Below, in pieces: positions 1 to 7,490 of a stretch of DNA of 19,590 bases; position 1 is the stretch's first letter; the number at the start of each line of letters is the position of its first letter. The notes under the pieces were generated by a model. That model saw only the letters and a list, made by a program, of their open reading frames with translations. It made no database searches and was not told where the DNA came from. Source of the stretch: Ruthenibacterium avium (GTDB lineage: Bacteria > Bacillota > Clostridia > Oscillospirales > Ruminococcaceae); NCBI GenBank assembly GCA_019118905.1, contig DWYA01000039.1:1-19590 (forward strand), given 5' to 3'. The translations under genes and the position numbers were made by a program.

Positions 1-2
1 TA

Positions 3-515
3 GTGCTTGTAGACATGCCGTATCGTGATTCCTTTACCGAAACGTCGCAAACAAAGGCGGCGCTTCATGGATACCTTTTGAACTCAAACAGTGTAGACTC
101 ATTCTTGGAGGAAGTTCTTTCTCAGTGCGTGTGGAACCTGCTTCCGGCCACGGACTTGCTGTATGAAGCCTACAAGAGCTGGTATAAAAAGACTTCTCCG
201 TCTGGTAATACCATCGGGCGGAATGAGTTTATCGACAGCGTAAAAGACTACGTCATCAGGAAAACGAAAAACGACCCTGATTTTGAATGGGAATGGACTG
301 ATTCATGTCGTTGGAAGAGCCACATTGATTTTTCGGTAAATGAACCGTTGGTCACCAATTATAATGTCTATCCGTTCATGGGTATCTACGATGCAATTCG
401 GTATTTCACGAGCGTTGATTACAGCAAGTTATCGGACAAATACAGCGGCTTAAAGCGGCGCAACTGTAATGTCAATTCGGCACAGGGAACGCCTGCGAAT
501 GATGAAGAAAAATGA
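3..515 (+). CDS. C-terminal part of a D5/P4-type primase-helicase (partial)
   Basis: The reading frame is open to the left edge, so the first codon (GTG at 3) is probably not the true start and this is likely the tail of a longer protein. The visible 170 residues contain a segment of the type SNSVDSFLEEVL, then LLYEAYKSWYKK, then a PSG turn and NEFIDSVKDYV. That order resembles the winged-helix tail following the ATPase domain of phage/plasmid primase-helicases of the D5/P4 group, which start replication of mobile elements. No Walker motifs are visible because they would lie outside the window. It overlaps the next gene by four bases (ATGA), suggesting translational coupling. Its place just before xis and int supports a replication role for the element. 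Family assignment is by recalled motif resemblance only; a generic element protein remains possible. Confidence 0.5.
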   Translation: MLVDMPYRDSFTETSQTKAALHGYLLNSNSVDSFLEEVLSQCVWNLLPATDLLYEAYKSWYKKTSPSGNTIGRNEFIDSVKDYVIRKTKNDPDFEWEWTDSCRWKSHIDFSVNEPLVTNYNVYPFMGIYDAIRYFTSVDYSKLSDKYSGLKRRNCNVNSAQGTPANDEEK

Positions 516-877
516 CGATGTACGCAAAAAGAGAACTGATGCGTGACGCTCATCGGAAGTATCGGCAAGGCTGCTATCGCAGCTTTGCCGAGGCTCTCCG
601 TCACGCATGGTTGGAAGCCAAGCTGCAAAACTGGTTTGCGGCAATCAGAGTAAAGGAGAAACAAACGATGCAGAAGACATTTGACAACAACAACGATAAG
701 GATTTGGAAAAGGAAGCGCAGAAATATCTGGATGAGGGCAAGTGCGAAACCATGGAAGACGCAATGAATATCGCATGGTCTGAATGGATGTACGAAAAGT
801 ATTGCGAATCTCTCGATGCAGATGACGGCGAGGATTACTATGGAGAATACGATGAAGAGTACGGATACTACGGTTAA
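512..877 (+). CDS. Small element protein with an internal duplication and acidic tail
   Basis: I do not recognise this 121-residue protein. It is made of two related units, one near residues 13-35 and one near 69-91. Both fit the pattern G-x3-S/T-x2-E/D-A-L/M-x2-A-W-x-E; G20/G76, A28/A84, A32/A88, W33/W89 and E35/E91 line up without gaps at a 56-residue spacing. The last 20 residues are almost all Asp, Glu, Tyr and Gly. The start overlaps the preceding stop as ATGA; ATG at 518 is an alternative. A strong ribosome binding site, AAAGGAG at 652-658, sits nine bases before an in-frame ATG at 668, exactly ahead of the second unit, so a shorter 69-residue product may also be made. Its end overlaps the excisionase start. 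It may be an accessory regulator of the element, but no function can be assigned from sequence. Confidence 0.7.
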   Translation: MTMYAKRELMRDAHRKYRQGCYRSFAEALRHAWLEAKLQNWFAAIRVKEKQTMQKTFDNNNDKDLEKEAQKYLDEGKCETMEDAMNIAWSEWMYEKYCESLDADDGEDYYGEYDEEYGYYG

Positions 878-1061
878 CGTTGCGGACAAATTCTTGCTCA
901 CGTTTACAGAGGCCAGCCGATACTTCGGCATCGGGGAAAACAAGCTTCGCAGTATGGCCAGTTTGGAGCAAAACCCCGACTGGTTACTGCATAACGGTAG
1001 CCGTCAGTTAATAAAACGGGTGCGATTAGAGCAGATCTTAATGGCTGCGGAAACAATCTGA
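852..1061 (+). CDS. xis: Excisionase, Tn916 Xis-like
   Basis: This is a 69-residue DNA-binding protein closely resembling Tn916 Xis, a small winged-helix recombination directionality factor that binds near the element ends and helps Int excise it. The diagnostic stretch is LTFTEASRYFGIGENKLR at about residues 17-34, followed by W44, NGSRQLIKR and a short C-terminal helix. The start at 852 gives MKSTD, like the N-terminus of Tn916 Xis as I remember it, and has GGAG at 842-845 six bases upstream. In-frame ATGs at 840 and 816 would add 4 and 12 residues. The gene overlaps the end of the preceding ORF and is followed by a hairpin and then the integrase, the usual xis-int order. Confidence in the family is high. 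Confidence 0.9.
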   Translation: MKSTDTTVNVADKFLLTFTEASRYFGIGENKLRSMASLEQNPDWLLHNGSRQLIKRVRLEQILMAAETI

Positions 1062-1065
1062 AAGA

Positions 1066-1118
1066 ATATGAAAGAGCCTTGCGTGGTGTAGAGCCATATC
1101 GCAAGGCTCTCTTCATAT
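1066..1118 (+). promoter_or_regulatory. Long hairpin between xis and int
   Basis: ATATGAAAGAGCCTTGCG (1066-1083) pairs with CGCAAGGCTCTCTTCATAT (1100-1118), giving an 18 bp stem with one bulged base. TGG/CCA can extend pairing into the loop. There is no T-run after it. It starts five bases after the xis stop and ends before the int ribosome binding site at 1131-1137, so it could set int expression relative to xis or stabilise the message. Function is inferred. Confidence 0.6.
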
Positions 1119-1145
1119 CCGCACACGTTGAAAGGAGCTACCGCT

Positions 1146-2330
1146 ATGGCAAACAGAAAAGACAACAAAGGCAGATTACTCAAAACCGGAGAATCGCAGA
1201 GGCAGGACGGAAGATACGCCTTTAAGTACAGAGGTAAAGATGGAAAAGACAGGTTTATTTACTCGTGGAGATTGAACGACACCGACCCGCTTCCAAAGGG
1301 GAAAAGACAGTGCAAATCGCTGCGTGAGCTCGAAAAAGAGTTGCAGCGCGACCTTATGGACGGGATTGATGCGACAGGAAAGAAAATGCTGCTGTGGCAG
1401 TTGTACGAAAAGCATAACGCGCTGAAACCTAATGTGAGAAAAGCCACGGTGCAGGGACGCAAGATGCTTCTGAACATTCTGAAAACCGATGAACTGGGAA
1501 ATATGCCGATTGATAAAATCAAGCCCAGCGACACAAAACAGTGGGCTTTCAGAATGAGCAAAAAGTATTCCTACCAAACGATCAACAACCATAAGCGCTC
1601 CCTCACGGCTTGCTTTCATACCGCCATCAATGACGATTTAGTCCGCAAAAATCCGTTTGCATGGGCATTGAGTGACGTTTTGAAGGATGATACAGTGCAC
1701 AAGACCGCTTTGACAGAGGAACAGTCTGATGCGCTTGTATCGTTTGTGAAGATGGATAGCACGTATCAAAGATACTGCAATGCCATTATAGTGATTCTTT
1801 ACACAGGGCTGCGTATCTCTGAGCTTTGCGGGCTGACCGTACGCGACATTGATTTCGAAAATGGATTTATCTGCGTGAATCATCAACTGCTGCACGACAA
1901 AGAAGGCTATCGCGTCACTTCACCCAAAACAGATAGCGGAATACGCAAAATACCCTTGCTTGCGCCCGCAAGAGAGGCGTTGCTGAACGAGATTGAAAGC
2001 AGAATAAATGTACAGGCGATTGAGATTGACGGCTATTCCGACTTTGTGTTCCTGAACAAGAAAGGCTATCCAATGTATGCCGCAGCCTACGATACGGCCT
2101 TCAACAATTTGGTGCGAAAGTATAACAAGCATCATAAAGCAACTGAGCTGCCGATGATCACCCCGCACATGTTGCGGCATACCTTCTGCACAAACATGGC
2201 AAACAAGAAAATGACCCCCAATACGTTGCAGTATATCATGGGGCATAAGAACATCATGATGACGCTCGGCTATTATACACATGGTACGCCTCAGTCAGCA
2301 ATGGCCGAAATGCAGTCATTTTCGGCTTGA
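1146..2330 (+). CDS. int: Tyrosine recombinase, Tn916 Int family
   Basis: This 394-residue integrase catalyses insertion and excision of the element. It closely matches Tn916 Int (about 405 residues). The order is an N-terminal arm-binding domain (about 1-75, including LLKTGESQRQDGRY), a core-binding SAM-like domain (about 80-170, with IKPSDTKQW and SYQTINNHKRSL), and the catalytic domain. Catalytic residues visible are R223 in TGLRISEL, H341 and R344 in TPHMLRHTFC, H367 in IMGHKN, and nucleophile Y377 in YYTHG. All are present, so the enzyme looks intact. The start at 1146 has AAAGGAG at 1131-1137 eight bases upstream; a TTG at 1128 would place the ribosome binding site inside the gene and is less likely. 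It ends next to paired repeats and converges on ansA. Confidence 0.96.
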   Translation: MANRKDNKGRLLKTGESQRQDGRYAFKYRGKDGKDRFIYSWRLNDTDPLPKGKRQCKSLRELEKELQRDLMDGIDATGKKMLLWQLYEKHNALKPNVRKATVQGRKMLLNILKTDELGNMPIDKIKPSDTKQWAFRMSKKYSYQTINNHKRSLTACFHTAINDDLVRKNPFAWALSDVLKDDTVHKTALTEEQSDALVSFVKMDSTYQRYCNAIIVILYTGLRISELCGLTVRDIDFENGFICVNHQLLHDKEGYRVTSPKTDSGIRKIPLLAPAREALLNEIESRINVQAIEIDGYSDFVFLNKKGYPMYAAAYDTAFNNLVRKYNKHHKATELPMITPHMLRHTFCTNMANKKMTPNTLQYIMGHKNIMMTLGYYTHGTPQSAMAEMQSFSA

Positions 2331-2352
2331 TTTACTACGTATTTTACTACGT
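2331..2352 (+). repeat. Paired TTTACTACGT direct repeats, possible Int arm sites
   Basis: TTTACTACGT occurs at 2331-2340 and again at 2343-2352, a 12 bp period starting directly after the int stop codon. A second short pair, AGCCGTTT, follows with a 10 bp period (about 2370-2387). Tn916-family integrases bind short direct repeats near the element ends through their N-terminal domain, so these are plausible arm-type sites. The repeats are seen directly; the function is inferred. Confidence 0.5.
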
Positions 2353-2410
2353 TTGAACAACAGAATATAAGCCGTTTTGAGCCGTTTCGTGAAATGTTCC
2401 GTTGATGAAG

Positions 2411-2450
2411 AATCCCCGAAACCCTTATGCCATAAGGGTTTGCGGGGATT
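2411..2450. terminator. Strong inverted repeat, probable bidirectional terminator
   Basis: AATCCCCG plus AAACCCTTATG (2411-2429) pairs with CATAAGGGTTT (2431-2441) and CGGGGATT (2443-2450). All 19 pairs match and only G2442 is unpaired; the innermost pairs would open to form the loop. It lies between the convergent int and ansA genes, where a shared terminator is expected. Neither side has a clear T-run, so a role in the element end structure is also possible. Confidence 0.55.
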
Positions 2451-2487
2451 TGTGACGTTATGAGCTGAATAGTGAAAAGTTACTTGA

Positions 2488-2501
2488 TTTTTTCAAAAAA
2501 A
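2488..2501. other. T6-C-A7 tract, candidate element/chromosome junction
   Basis: TTTTTT C AAAAAAA lies directly before the ansA stop codon (2503-2505). Tn916-type integrases favour AT-rich, bent targets with T-tracts and A-tracts around a short spacer. Because ansA is complete, the element cannot extend past about 2502, so this tract is the most obvious junction candidate. The other end of the element is outside the window, so this cannot be confirmed by a matching repeat. Confidence 0.25.
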
Positions 2502-2502
2502 C

Positions 2503-3510
2503 TCAATGAAACAGTGTATCATGGTTCACGCAGGTATAAAACAATTCTTTCATCCGGTCGGGCGTTGTGCCGCCGTTTGCCAAGACCCACATCATTTTCG
2601 TGATAACGGCTTCCAGCGTCATATCGTACGCTTCCAACAGGCCAAAGTCCTGCTTAATGCGTCTGCCTACCTCATACACCGTCATATTGCTGCCTTCCTG
2701 TGCCACCTGCGTGGTCATCACCACGGTTTTCCGGCCTTGGAAACGCTCCATTTGGCGGTAAAACTCCTCCACCAGCGGCTGCGGAATTCCGCCCACGCCA
2801 AAGCTTTCAATCACCAGACAATCATAATGCTCAAAGAGATAGGCCAGCATCTCGGGCTGTGTGCCGGGAATCAGCTTGCACACGCACACCTGCGTATTTA
2901 AGTCGTGATAAAAGCGCACGTCCTGCGGCTCATACGGCCTTGTGGTGAGATAGCGAATCACGCGCCCGTCTTGAATGACCGCCGGGTACGGAAAGTTGAT
3001 GCTGGCAAACGCATTGTAGCTTTTGGCGCGTTCTTTTTTGGCGCGTGTGCCCACAATCGCCTTGCCGTCAAACACAATGGAAACATCGCGGCTGGCATCC
3101 TCCGAAGCATACAAAAAGCTGTCGGTTAAATTGGTGCGGGCATCGGTGTCAGGCGCGTCAATCGGCTTTTGCGCACCTGTCAGCACAATGGGCTTTTCGC
3201 TGTTTTGCACCATATAGCTCAATGCTGCCGCCGTATAGGCCAGCGTGTCCGTGCCGTGACAAATGACAAAGCCGTCAAACTCGTGATAGTGCTGTTCAAT
3301 CAGCCGGGAAAGCATTTGCCAATGGGCGGGCGTCATGTTGGTGCTGTCCACAGAAAAAGGCTCGATGACGGTGGGATGGCAAAATTTCGACACAGCGGGA
3401 ACATGCGAAAGCAGCACCTCGCCGGACATGGCGGGGGCAAGGCCATCCTGCGTTTTGCGGCAGGCAATGGTTCCGCCGGTGCCAATCATCAAAATTTGTT
3501 TTTTGCCCAT
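2503..3510 (-). CDS. ansA: Type I L-asparaginase
   Basis: This 335-residue enzyme hydrolyses L-asparagine to aspartate and ammonia. The asparaginase/glutaminase signature is present: TGGTIA at 11-16 with catalytic T14, the VDSTN substrate loop at 54-58, HGTDT at 85-89 with the second catalytic Thr and Asp, and a conserved Lys (K159 by alignment to the RTTK motif of E. coli AnsA). There is no signal peptide, in keeping with a cytoplasmic type I enzyme, and the length is normal. The start ATG at 3508-3510 lies 14 bases after the prfC stop with GGGGAAG upstream, so it is probably co-transcribed with prfC. It is the last host gene before the mobile element and appears intact, so the element did not disrupt its coding sequence. 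Confidence 0.93.
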   Translation of the reverse strand: MGKKQILMIGTGGTIACRKTQDGLAPAMSGEVLLSHVPAVSKFCHPTVIEPFSVDSTNMTPAHWQMLSRLIEQHYHEFDGFVICHGTDTLAYTAAALSYMVQNSEKPIVLTGAQKPIDAPDTDARTNLTDSFLYASEDASRDVSIVFDGKAIVGTRAKKERAKSYNAFASINFPYPAVIQDGRVIRYLTTRPYEPQDVRFYHDLNTQVCVCKLIPGTQPEMLAYLFEHYDCLVIESFGVGGIPQPLVEEFYRQMERFQGRKTVVMTTQVAQEGSNMTVYEVGRRIKQDFGLLEAYDMTLEAVITKMMWVLANGGTTPDRMKELFYTCVNHDTLFH

Positions 3511-3524
3511 GTGCGCTTCCCCGC

Positions 3525-5117
3525 TTACGCTTTGCCGACTTCGGACAGACGCAGACCCTCGTTATGCTCCTCGGCCCAAGTGATGTTCCACGGGCTGGTA
3601 AACAGCAGCAGCTTTCTGCCCTTGAAGTCCTCGACGCGCTTGGTGTCGCTCGTCAAATTGAGGGTTTTGGGGTCGATATCGTCGTTGTCAATCCAGCGAA
3701 TTTGGCTGTACGAAAGCCCAGTACGGCGCACCTCGACGTTATATTCCGTTTTCAAGCGATATTCCAGCACCTCAAATTGCAGCACGCCGACCACGCCGAC
3801 AATCACTTCTTCCATACCGCCGCCCAGCTCTTTGAAAATCTGGATGGTGCCCTCTTGGGCAATCTGCTCCATTCCCTTGACAAATTGCTTGCGCTTCATG
3901 GTGTCAATTTGAGAAATCCGCGCGAAGTGTTCGGGGGCAAATGTCGGAATACCCTCATAAGCAAAGGGCGTTTTTGCAGTGGTGATGGTATCGCCAATGG
4001 AGAAAATGCCCGGGTCAAACAAGCCGATGATATCGCCCGCATAGGCTTCATCCACAATTTCACGCTCGGAAGCCATCATCTGCGTAGACTGCGCCAGCTT
4101 GATTTTCTTGCCGCTCTGCACATGCAGCACGTCCATGCCGCGCTCAAATTTACCGGAGCAAATACGTGCAAACGCAATGCGGTCGCGGTGGGCTTTATTC
4201 ATGTTCGCCTGAATTTTGAAAATAAAGGCGGAGAAGTCCGGGCTGGTCGGCTCAATGAGTCCGGCGCTGGAGTTTCGCGGAAGCGGCGTGGGCGACAGGC
4301 GCAAAAACTCGTTTAAGAACGGTTCTACACCAAAGTTCGTCAGCGCCGAGCCGAAAAACACAGGTGTGAGCTTACCGTGGGTCACTTTATCCAAATCGAA
4401 CTCATAAGCGGCGCCGTCCAAAAGCTCAATATCATCACGCAGGGTTTCATGCAGCGTTGCCCCCAAAAGCTCGTCGAGGTTGCTGTCACCGAGGTGTGCT
4501 TCGATGGTAGCGGCTTGCTGCGTACCGATTTTACCAACGCTTTCAAAGGCAAGAATCTCTTTTGCGTTGCGGTCGTAAACACCTTTAAACTCTTTGCCGC
4601 AGCCGATGGGCCAGTTCATGGGATAGGTTTCAATGCCGAGCACCTGCTCGATTTCTTCCAAAAGGTCAAACGGGTTCTGCGCTTCGCGGTCCATCTTATT
4701 GATAAAGGTAAAAATGGGAATGCCGCGCATGGTGCAAACCTTGAACAGCTTTTTTGTTTGTGCCTCAACGCCTTTTGCCGCGTCGATGACCATGACGGCG
4801 CTGTCCGCTGCCATCAAGGTGCGGTAGGTGTCCTCGGAAAAGTCCTGGTGTCCGGGAGTATCCAGAATATTGATGCAGGCGTCTTTATAATGGAATTGCA
4901 GCACAGACGAAGTAACCGAAATACCGCGCTGTTTTTCAATTTCCATCCAGTCGGACACAGCGGCGCGTGCGCCCTTTTTGCCCTTAACGATACCAGCTTG
5001 CTGAATGGCGCCGCCGTAGAGCAGCAGTTTTTCCGTCAGGGTAGTTTTGCCGGCGTCGGGATGCGAAATAATCGCAAACGTGCGGCGCTTATTGATTTCA
5101 TTGACAAAATCTTTCAC
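3525..5117 (-). CDS. prfC: Peptide chain release factor 3 (RF3 GTPase)
   Basis: RF3 is a translational GTPase that removes RF1 or RF2 from the ribosome after termination. The 530-residue length is typical. GTPase motifs visible are G1 HPDAGKTT (19-26), the switch I region with EKQRGISVTSS (61-71), G3 DTPGH (86-90) and G4 NKMD (140-143), followed by the EF-Tu-like domain II and the RF3-specific C-terminal domain. I chose a GTG start at 5115-5117 because GGAGG at 5126-5130 lies eight bases upstream and the product begins KDFVNEINKRRTFAIISHPD, as expected for the family. The longer open frame upstream runs through a leader hairpin and is unlikely to be coding. It has its own leader and precedes ansA by 14 bases. 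Confidence 0.95.
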   Translation of the reverse strand: MKDFVNEINKRRTFAIISHPDAGKTTLTEKLLLYGGAIQQAGIVKGKKGARAAVSDWMEIEKQRGISVTSSVLQFHYKDACINILDTPGHQDFSEDTYRTLMAADSAVMVIDAAKGVEAQTKKLFKVCTMRGIPIFTFINKMDREAQNPFDLLEEIEQVLGIETYPMNWPIGCGKEFKGVYDRNAKEILAFESVGKIGTQQAATIEAHLGDSNLDELLGATLHETLRDDIELLDGAAYEFDLDKVTHGKLTPVFFGSALTNFGVEPFLNEFLRLSPTPLPRNSSAGLIEPTSPDFSAFIFKIQANMNKAHRDRIAFARICSGKFERGMDVLHVQSGKKIKLAQSTQMMASEREIVDEAYAGDIIGLFDPGIFSIGDTITTAKTPFAYEGIPTFAPEHFARISQIDTMKRKQFVKGMEQIAQEGTIQIFKELGGGMEEVIVGVVGVLQFEVLEYRLKTEYNVEVRRTGLSYSQIRWIDNDDIDPKTLNLTSDTKRVEDFKGRKLLLFTSPWNITWAEEHNEGLRLSEVGKA

Positions 5118-5140
5118 AAAGCGATCCTCCAAAAAGATGG

Positions 5141-5168
5141 GCGTTTGCCAAAGCACTTTGGCAAACGC
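5141..5168 (-). promoter_or_regulatory. Terminator-like hairpin in the prfC leader
   Basis: GCGTTTGCCAAAG (5141-5153) and CTTTGGCAAACGC (5156-5168) form a perfect 13 bp stem with a two-base loop. On the transcribed minus strand it is followed by CCATCTTTTTGG and then the prfC ribosome binding site (GGAGG at 5126-5130). A stem followed closely by a T5 run just ahead of the gene looks like a leader attenuator, or a second terminator for upstream transcripts. The structure is seen; the role is inferred. Confidence 0.55.
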
Positions 5169-5205
5169 AAATACAGTCAACAAATATTGCTCGCAAACGG
5201 CACAG

Positions 5206-5246
5206 AAAAGCGGCTCTCTTCGTCTGCACCAAAGAGAGCCGCTTTT
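5206..5246 (-). terminator. Rho-independent terminator after pnp
   Basis: AAAAGCGGCTCTCTT (5206-5220) pairs perfectly with AAGAGAGCCGCTTTT (5232-5246) around an 11-base loop. On the minus strand the stem ends in TTTTC, and on the plus strand in TTTTTG, so it could act in both directions. It lies between pnp and prfC and probably ends the pnp transcript. Confidence 0.8.
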
Positions 5247-5304
5247 TGTATGCGTCAGCCCACGGGGCCGGTGCTTTTTCCGTTCTTGAGCAAATCGCAG
5301 AAAA

Positions 5305-5316
5305 GCGAAGCTTCGC
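5305..5316 (-). repeat. Palindrome abutting the pnp stop codon
   Basis: GCGAAGCTTCGC lies directly after the pnp TAA (5317-5319) and is followed on the minus strand by TTTTC. It may be a short first terminator or a 3' end barrier. Similar stop-adjacent hairpins follow nusA, infB and nrdD. Confidence 0.4.
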
Positions 5317-7449
5317 TTAGCCCCGCTTTGCGGCCAGCTCGGCCAAAGCGTCCTTACGGGACAGGTTGATGCGTCCCTGCTGGTCGATTTCCGTTACCTT
5401 CACGAGCAGTTCATCGCCCACGGCCACAACGTCCTCCACGCGCTCAACACGCTTCGAGTCCAGCTTGGAGATGTGGACAAGGCCCTCTTTGCCCGGTGCA
5501 ATTTCCACAAACGCACCGAAGGTCATCAAACGAGTCACGCGGCCTTTGTAGATAGCGCCCACCTCGGGGTCTTCCACGATGGTTTTGATGGTGTGCATAG
5601 CGCGCTCGCCATCTTCGGAGTTCACGGCAGAAATAAAGATGGTGCCGTCCTCCTCAACGTCGATTTTGCAGTTATTGGTCGCGCAGATTTCCTGAATGAC
5701 CTTGCCGCCCTTGCCGATGACGTCCTTAATCTTATCTACGTCAATCTTCATGGTCAGCATCTTGGGCGCATACTTAGACAGCTCGGCACGCGGCTCGGCA
5801 ATCACCGGCAGCATGATTTCGTCCAGAATATACAAGCGGCCCTTGCGGCACTTTTCAAAGGCATCTTCAATGATTTCATAGGTCAGGCCGTCCACCTTAA
5901 TATCCATCTGGATCGCGGTGATACCGTTCTTTGTACCGCCGACTTTAAAGTCCATATCGCCGTGGAAGTCCTCAACGCCCTGAATGTCCAGCATGGTCAT
6001 CCAGCGGTCGCCCTCGGTAATCAGACCGCAGGAGATACCGGCAACCGGTGCTTTGATGGGCACACCGGCATCCATCAAGGCCAGCGTAGAACCGCAGATG
6101 GAAGCCTGGCTGGTGGAGCCGTTGGAGGAAAGAACCTCGGACACCAGACGCAGTGCATACGGGAATTCCTCGGTGTCGGGAATCATGGGCAGCAGTGCAC
6201 GCTCAGCCAAAGCACCGTGGCCGATTTCGCGGCGGCCGGGGCTGCGCGGTGCGCGTGCCTCGCCCACGGAATACGGCGGGAAGTTGTAGTGGTGCATATA
6301 GCGCTTGTTGTCCTCGGTGGACAAATCGTCCATAATCTGAGCGTCGCGCAGAGAGGACAGCGTGCAGGTAGTGAGCACCTGCGTTTGGCCGCGTGTGAAC
6401 ATGCCGGAGCCGTGTACACGGGGCAGCAAGCCAACCTCGGCGGCCAAGGGGCGAATCTCGTTGATGCCGCGGCCATCGACGCGCTTGCCGTCATCCAGCA
6501 GCCAGCGGCGCACGACATACTTTTGCATTTTATACATCAATTCTTCGACAATGCCCTCGCCCCACTGCTCGGCATACTGCTCAGCAATGCGCTCACGAAT
6601 GGGCAAAAGACGCATGTCGCGGATGTTTTTATCATCGGTATCCATAGCGGCTTTGAAGTCGTCCAGATAAGTGCTTTTCACTTCCTCAAACAGGTCGTGA
6701 TCCAGCTCCATGGACTGGAACTCCTTCTTGGGCTTGCCGATTTCTGCCACAATGCCGTTGATGAAGCCAATCATGGTTTTGATTTCTTCGTGAGCCTTTT
6801 TGATGGCGTTCAGCATGGTATGCTCGTCCACCTCGTTGGCGCCCGCTTCAATCATCACGATTTTTTCCATGCTGGCGGCAACGGTGAGCTGCAAATCGGT
6901 TTTTTCGCGCTGTGCCTCGGTGGGGTTCACAACCAGCTCGCCGTCCACAAGACCCATATACACACCGGCGATGGGGCCGTTCCAAGGAATGTCGGAAATG
7001 GAAATGGCAATCGAAGTACCAATCATGCCGGCAATTTCCGGGCTGCAATCCTGGTCAACGCTCATAACGGTCATAACAACCGCAACGTCGTTGCGCATAT
7101 CTTTCGGGAACAGCGGACGGATGGGGCGGTCTACCACGCGGGAGGTCAAAATCGCCTTTTCACCGGGACGGCCTTCGCGGCGCATAAAGCTGCCGGGAAT
7201 GCGGCCCACTGCGTAGAGCTTTTCCTCAAAATCCACAGAGAGCGGGAAAAAGTCGATGCCGTCGCGCGGCTTTTCGGACATGGTTACGTTGCACAGCACA
7301 CGGGTATCGCCGTAGCTGATCATGCAGCTGCCGTTGGAAAGGCCGCACATTTTGCCGGTTTCGACCACAAAGGGACGGCCAGCCAAGGTTGTTTCAAATT
7401 TGCGATAGTTGGGAAAGGTTTCCTTTGCCGATGCAAATTCCAGTGCCAT
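5317..7449 (-). CDS. pnp: Polynucleotide phosphorylase (PNPase)
   Basis: PNPase degrades RNA 3' to 5' by phosphorolysis, releasing nucleoside diphosphates, and works in mRNA turnover and quality control. The 710-residue protein has the full family layout: two RNase PH-like domains separated by the helical segment, with the second carrying GRREIGHGALAERAL, then a KH domain near residues 565-620 with the GKGG loop (DVIGKGGKVI), then a C-terminal S1 domain starting near 630 (GAIYKGRVTRLMTFGAFV). The start ATG at 7447-7449 has a consensus AGGAGG at 7457-7462 seven bases upstream; the longer open frame reaching 7497 is leader. It follows rpsO, the classic rpsO-pnp order. A long leader hairpin suggests control by RNA processing. 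Confidence 0.97.
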   Translation of the reverse strand: MALEFASAKETFPNYRKFETTLAGRPFVVETGKMCGLSNGSCMISYGDTRVLCNVTMSEKPRDGIDFFPLSVDFEEKLYAVGRIPGSFMRREGRPGEKAILTSRVVDRPIRPLFPKDMRNDVAVVMTVMSVDQDCSPEIAGMIGTSIAISISDIPWNGPIAGVYMGLVDGELVVNPTEAQREKTDLQLTVAASMEKIVMIEAGANEVDEHTMLNAIKKAHEEIKTMIGFINGIVAEIGKPKKEFQSMELDHDLFEEVKSTYLDDFKAAMDTDDKNIRDMRLLPIRERIAEQYAEQWGEGIVEELMYKMQKYVVRRWLLDDGKRVDGRGINEIRPLAAEVGLLPRVHGSGMFTRGQTQVLTTCTLSSLRDAQIMDDLSTEDNKRYMHHYNFPPYSVGEARAPRSPGRREIGHGALAERALLPMIPDTEEFPYALRLVSEVLSSNGSTSQASICGSTLALMDAGVPIKAPVAGISCGLITEGDRWMTMLDIQGVEDFHGDMDFKVGGTKNGITAIQMDIKVDGLTYEIIEDAFEKCRKGRLYILDEIMLPVIAEPRAELSKYAPKMLTMKIDVDKIKDVIGKGGKVIQEICATNNCKIDVEEDGTIFISAVNSEDGERAMHTIKTIVEDPEVGAIYKGRVTRLMTFGAFVEIAPGKEGLVHISKLDSKRVERVEDVVAVGDELLVKVTEIDQQGRINLSRKDALAELAAKRG

Positions 7450-7490
7450 AAAATAGCCTCCTGTCAAATAAAAAATGGTACGGGGAGGCT

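Noticed and set aside
419..943. 174-codon minus-strand frame with hydrophobic stretches opposite the element genes
   Set aside because: It overlaps three plus-strand genes, including a clear xis. The hydrophobic stretches are the complement of charged codons.
3525..5117. prfC as elongation factor G or a tetracycline-resistance ribosomal protection protein, given the nearby Tn916-like element
   Set aside because: The length of 530 residues and the RF3-type N-terminus fit RF3; ribosomal protection proteins and EF-G are about 640-700 residues. It is a host gene, not element cargo.
5118..5183. N-terminal extension of prfC
   Set aside because: It would translate through the leader hairpin, and the strong ribosome binding site at 5126-5130 lies within it and serves the GTG at 5117.
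4377..5369. 330-codon plus-strand frame opposite prfC running into the pnp end
   Set aside because: It crosses the prfC leader hairpin and the pnp terminator and has no family features; it is a shadow.
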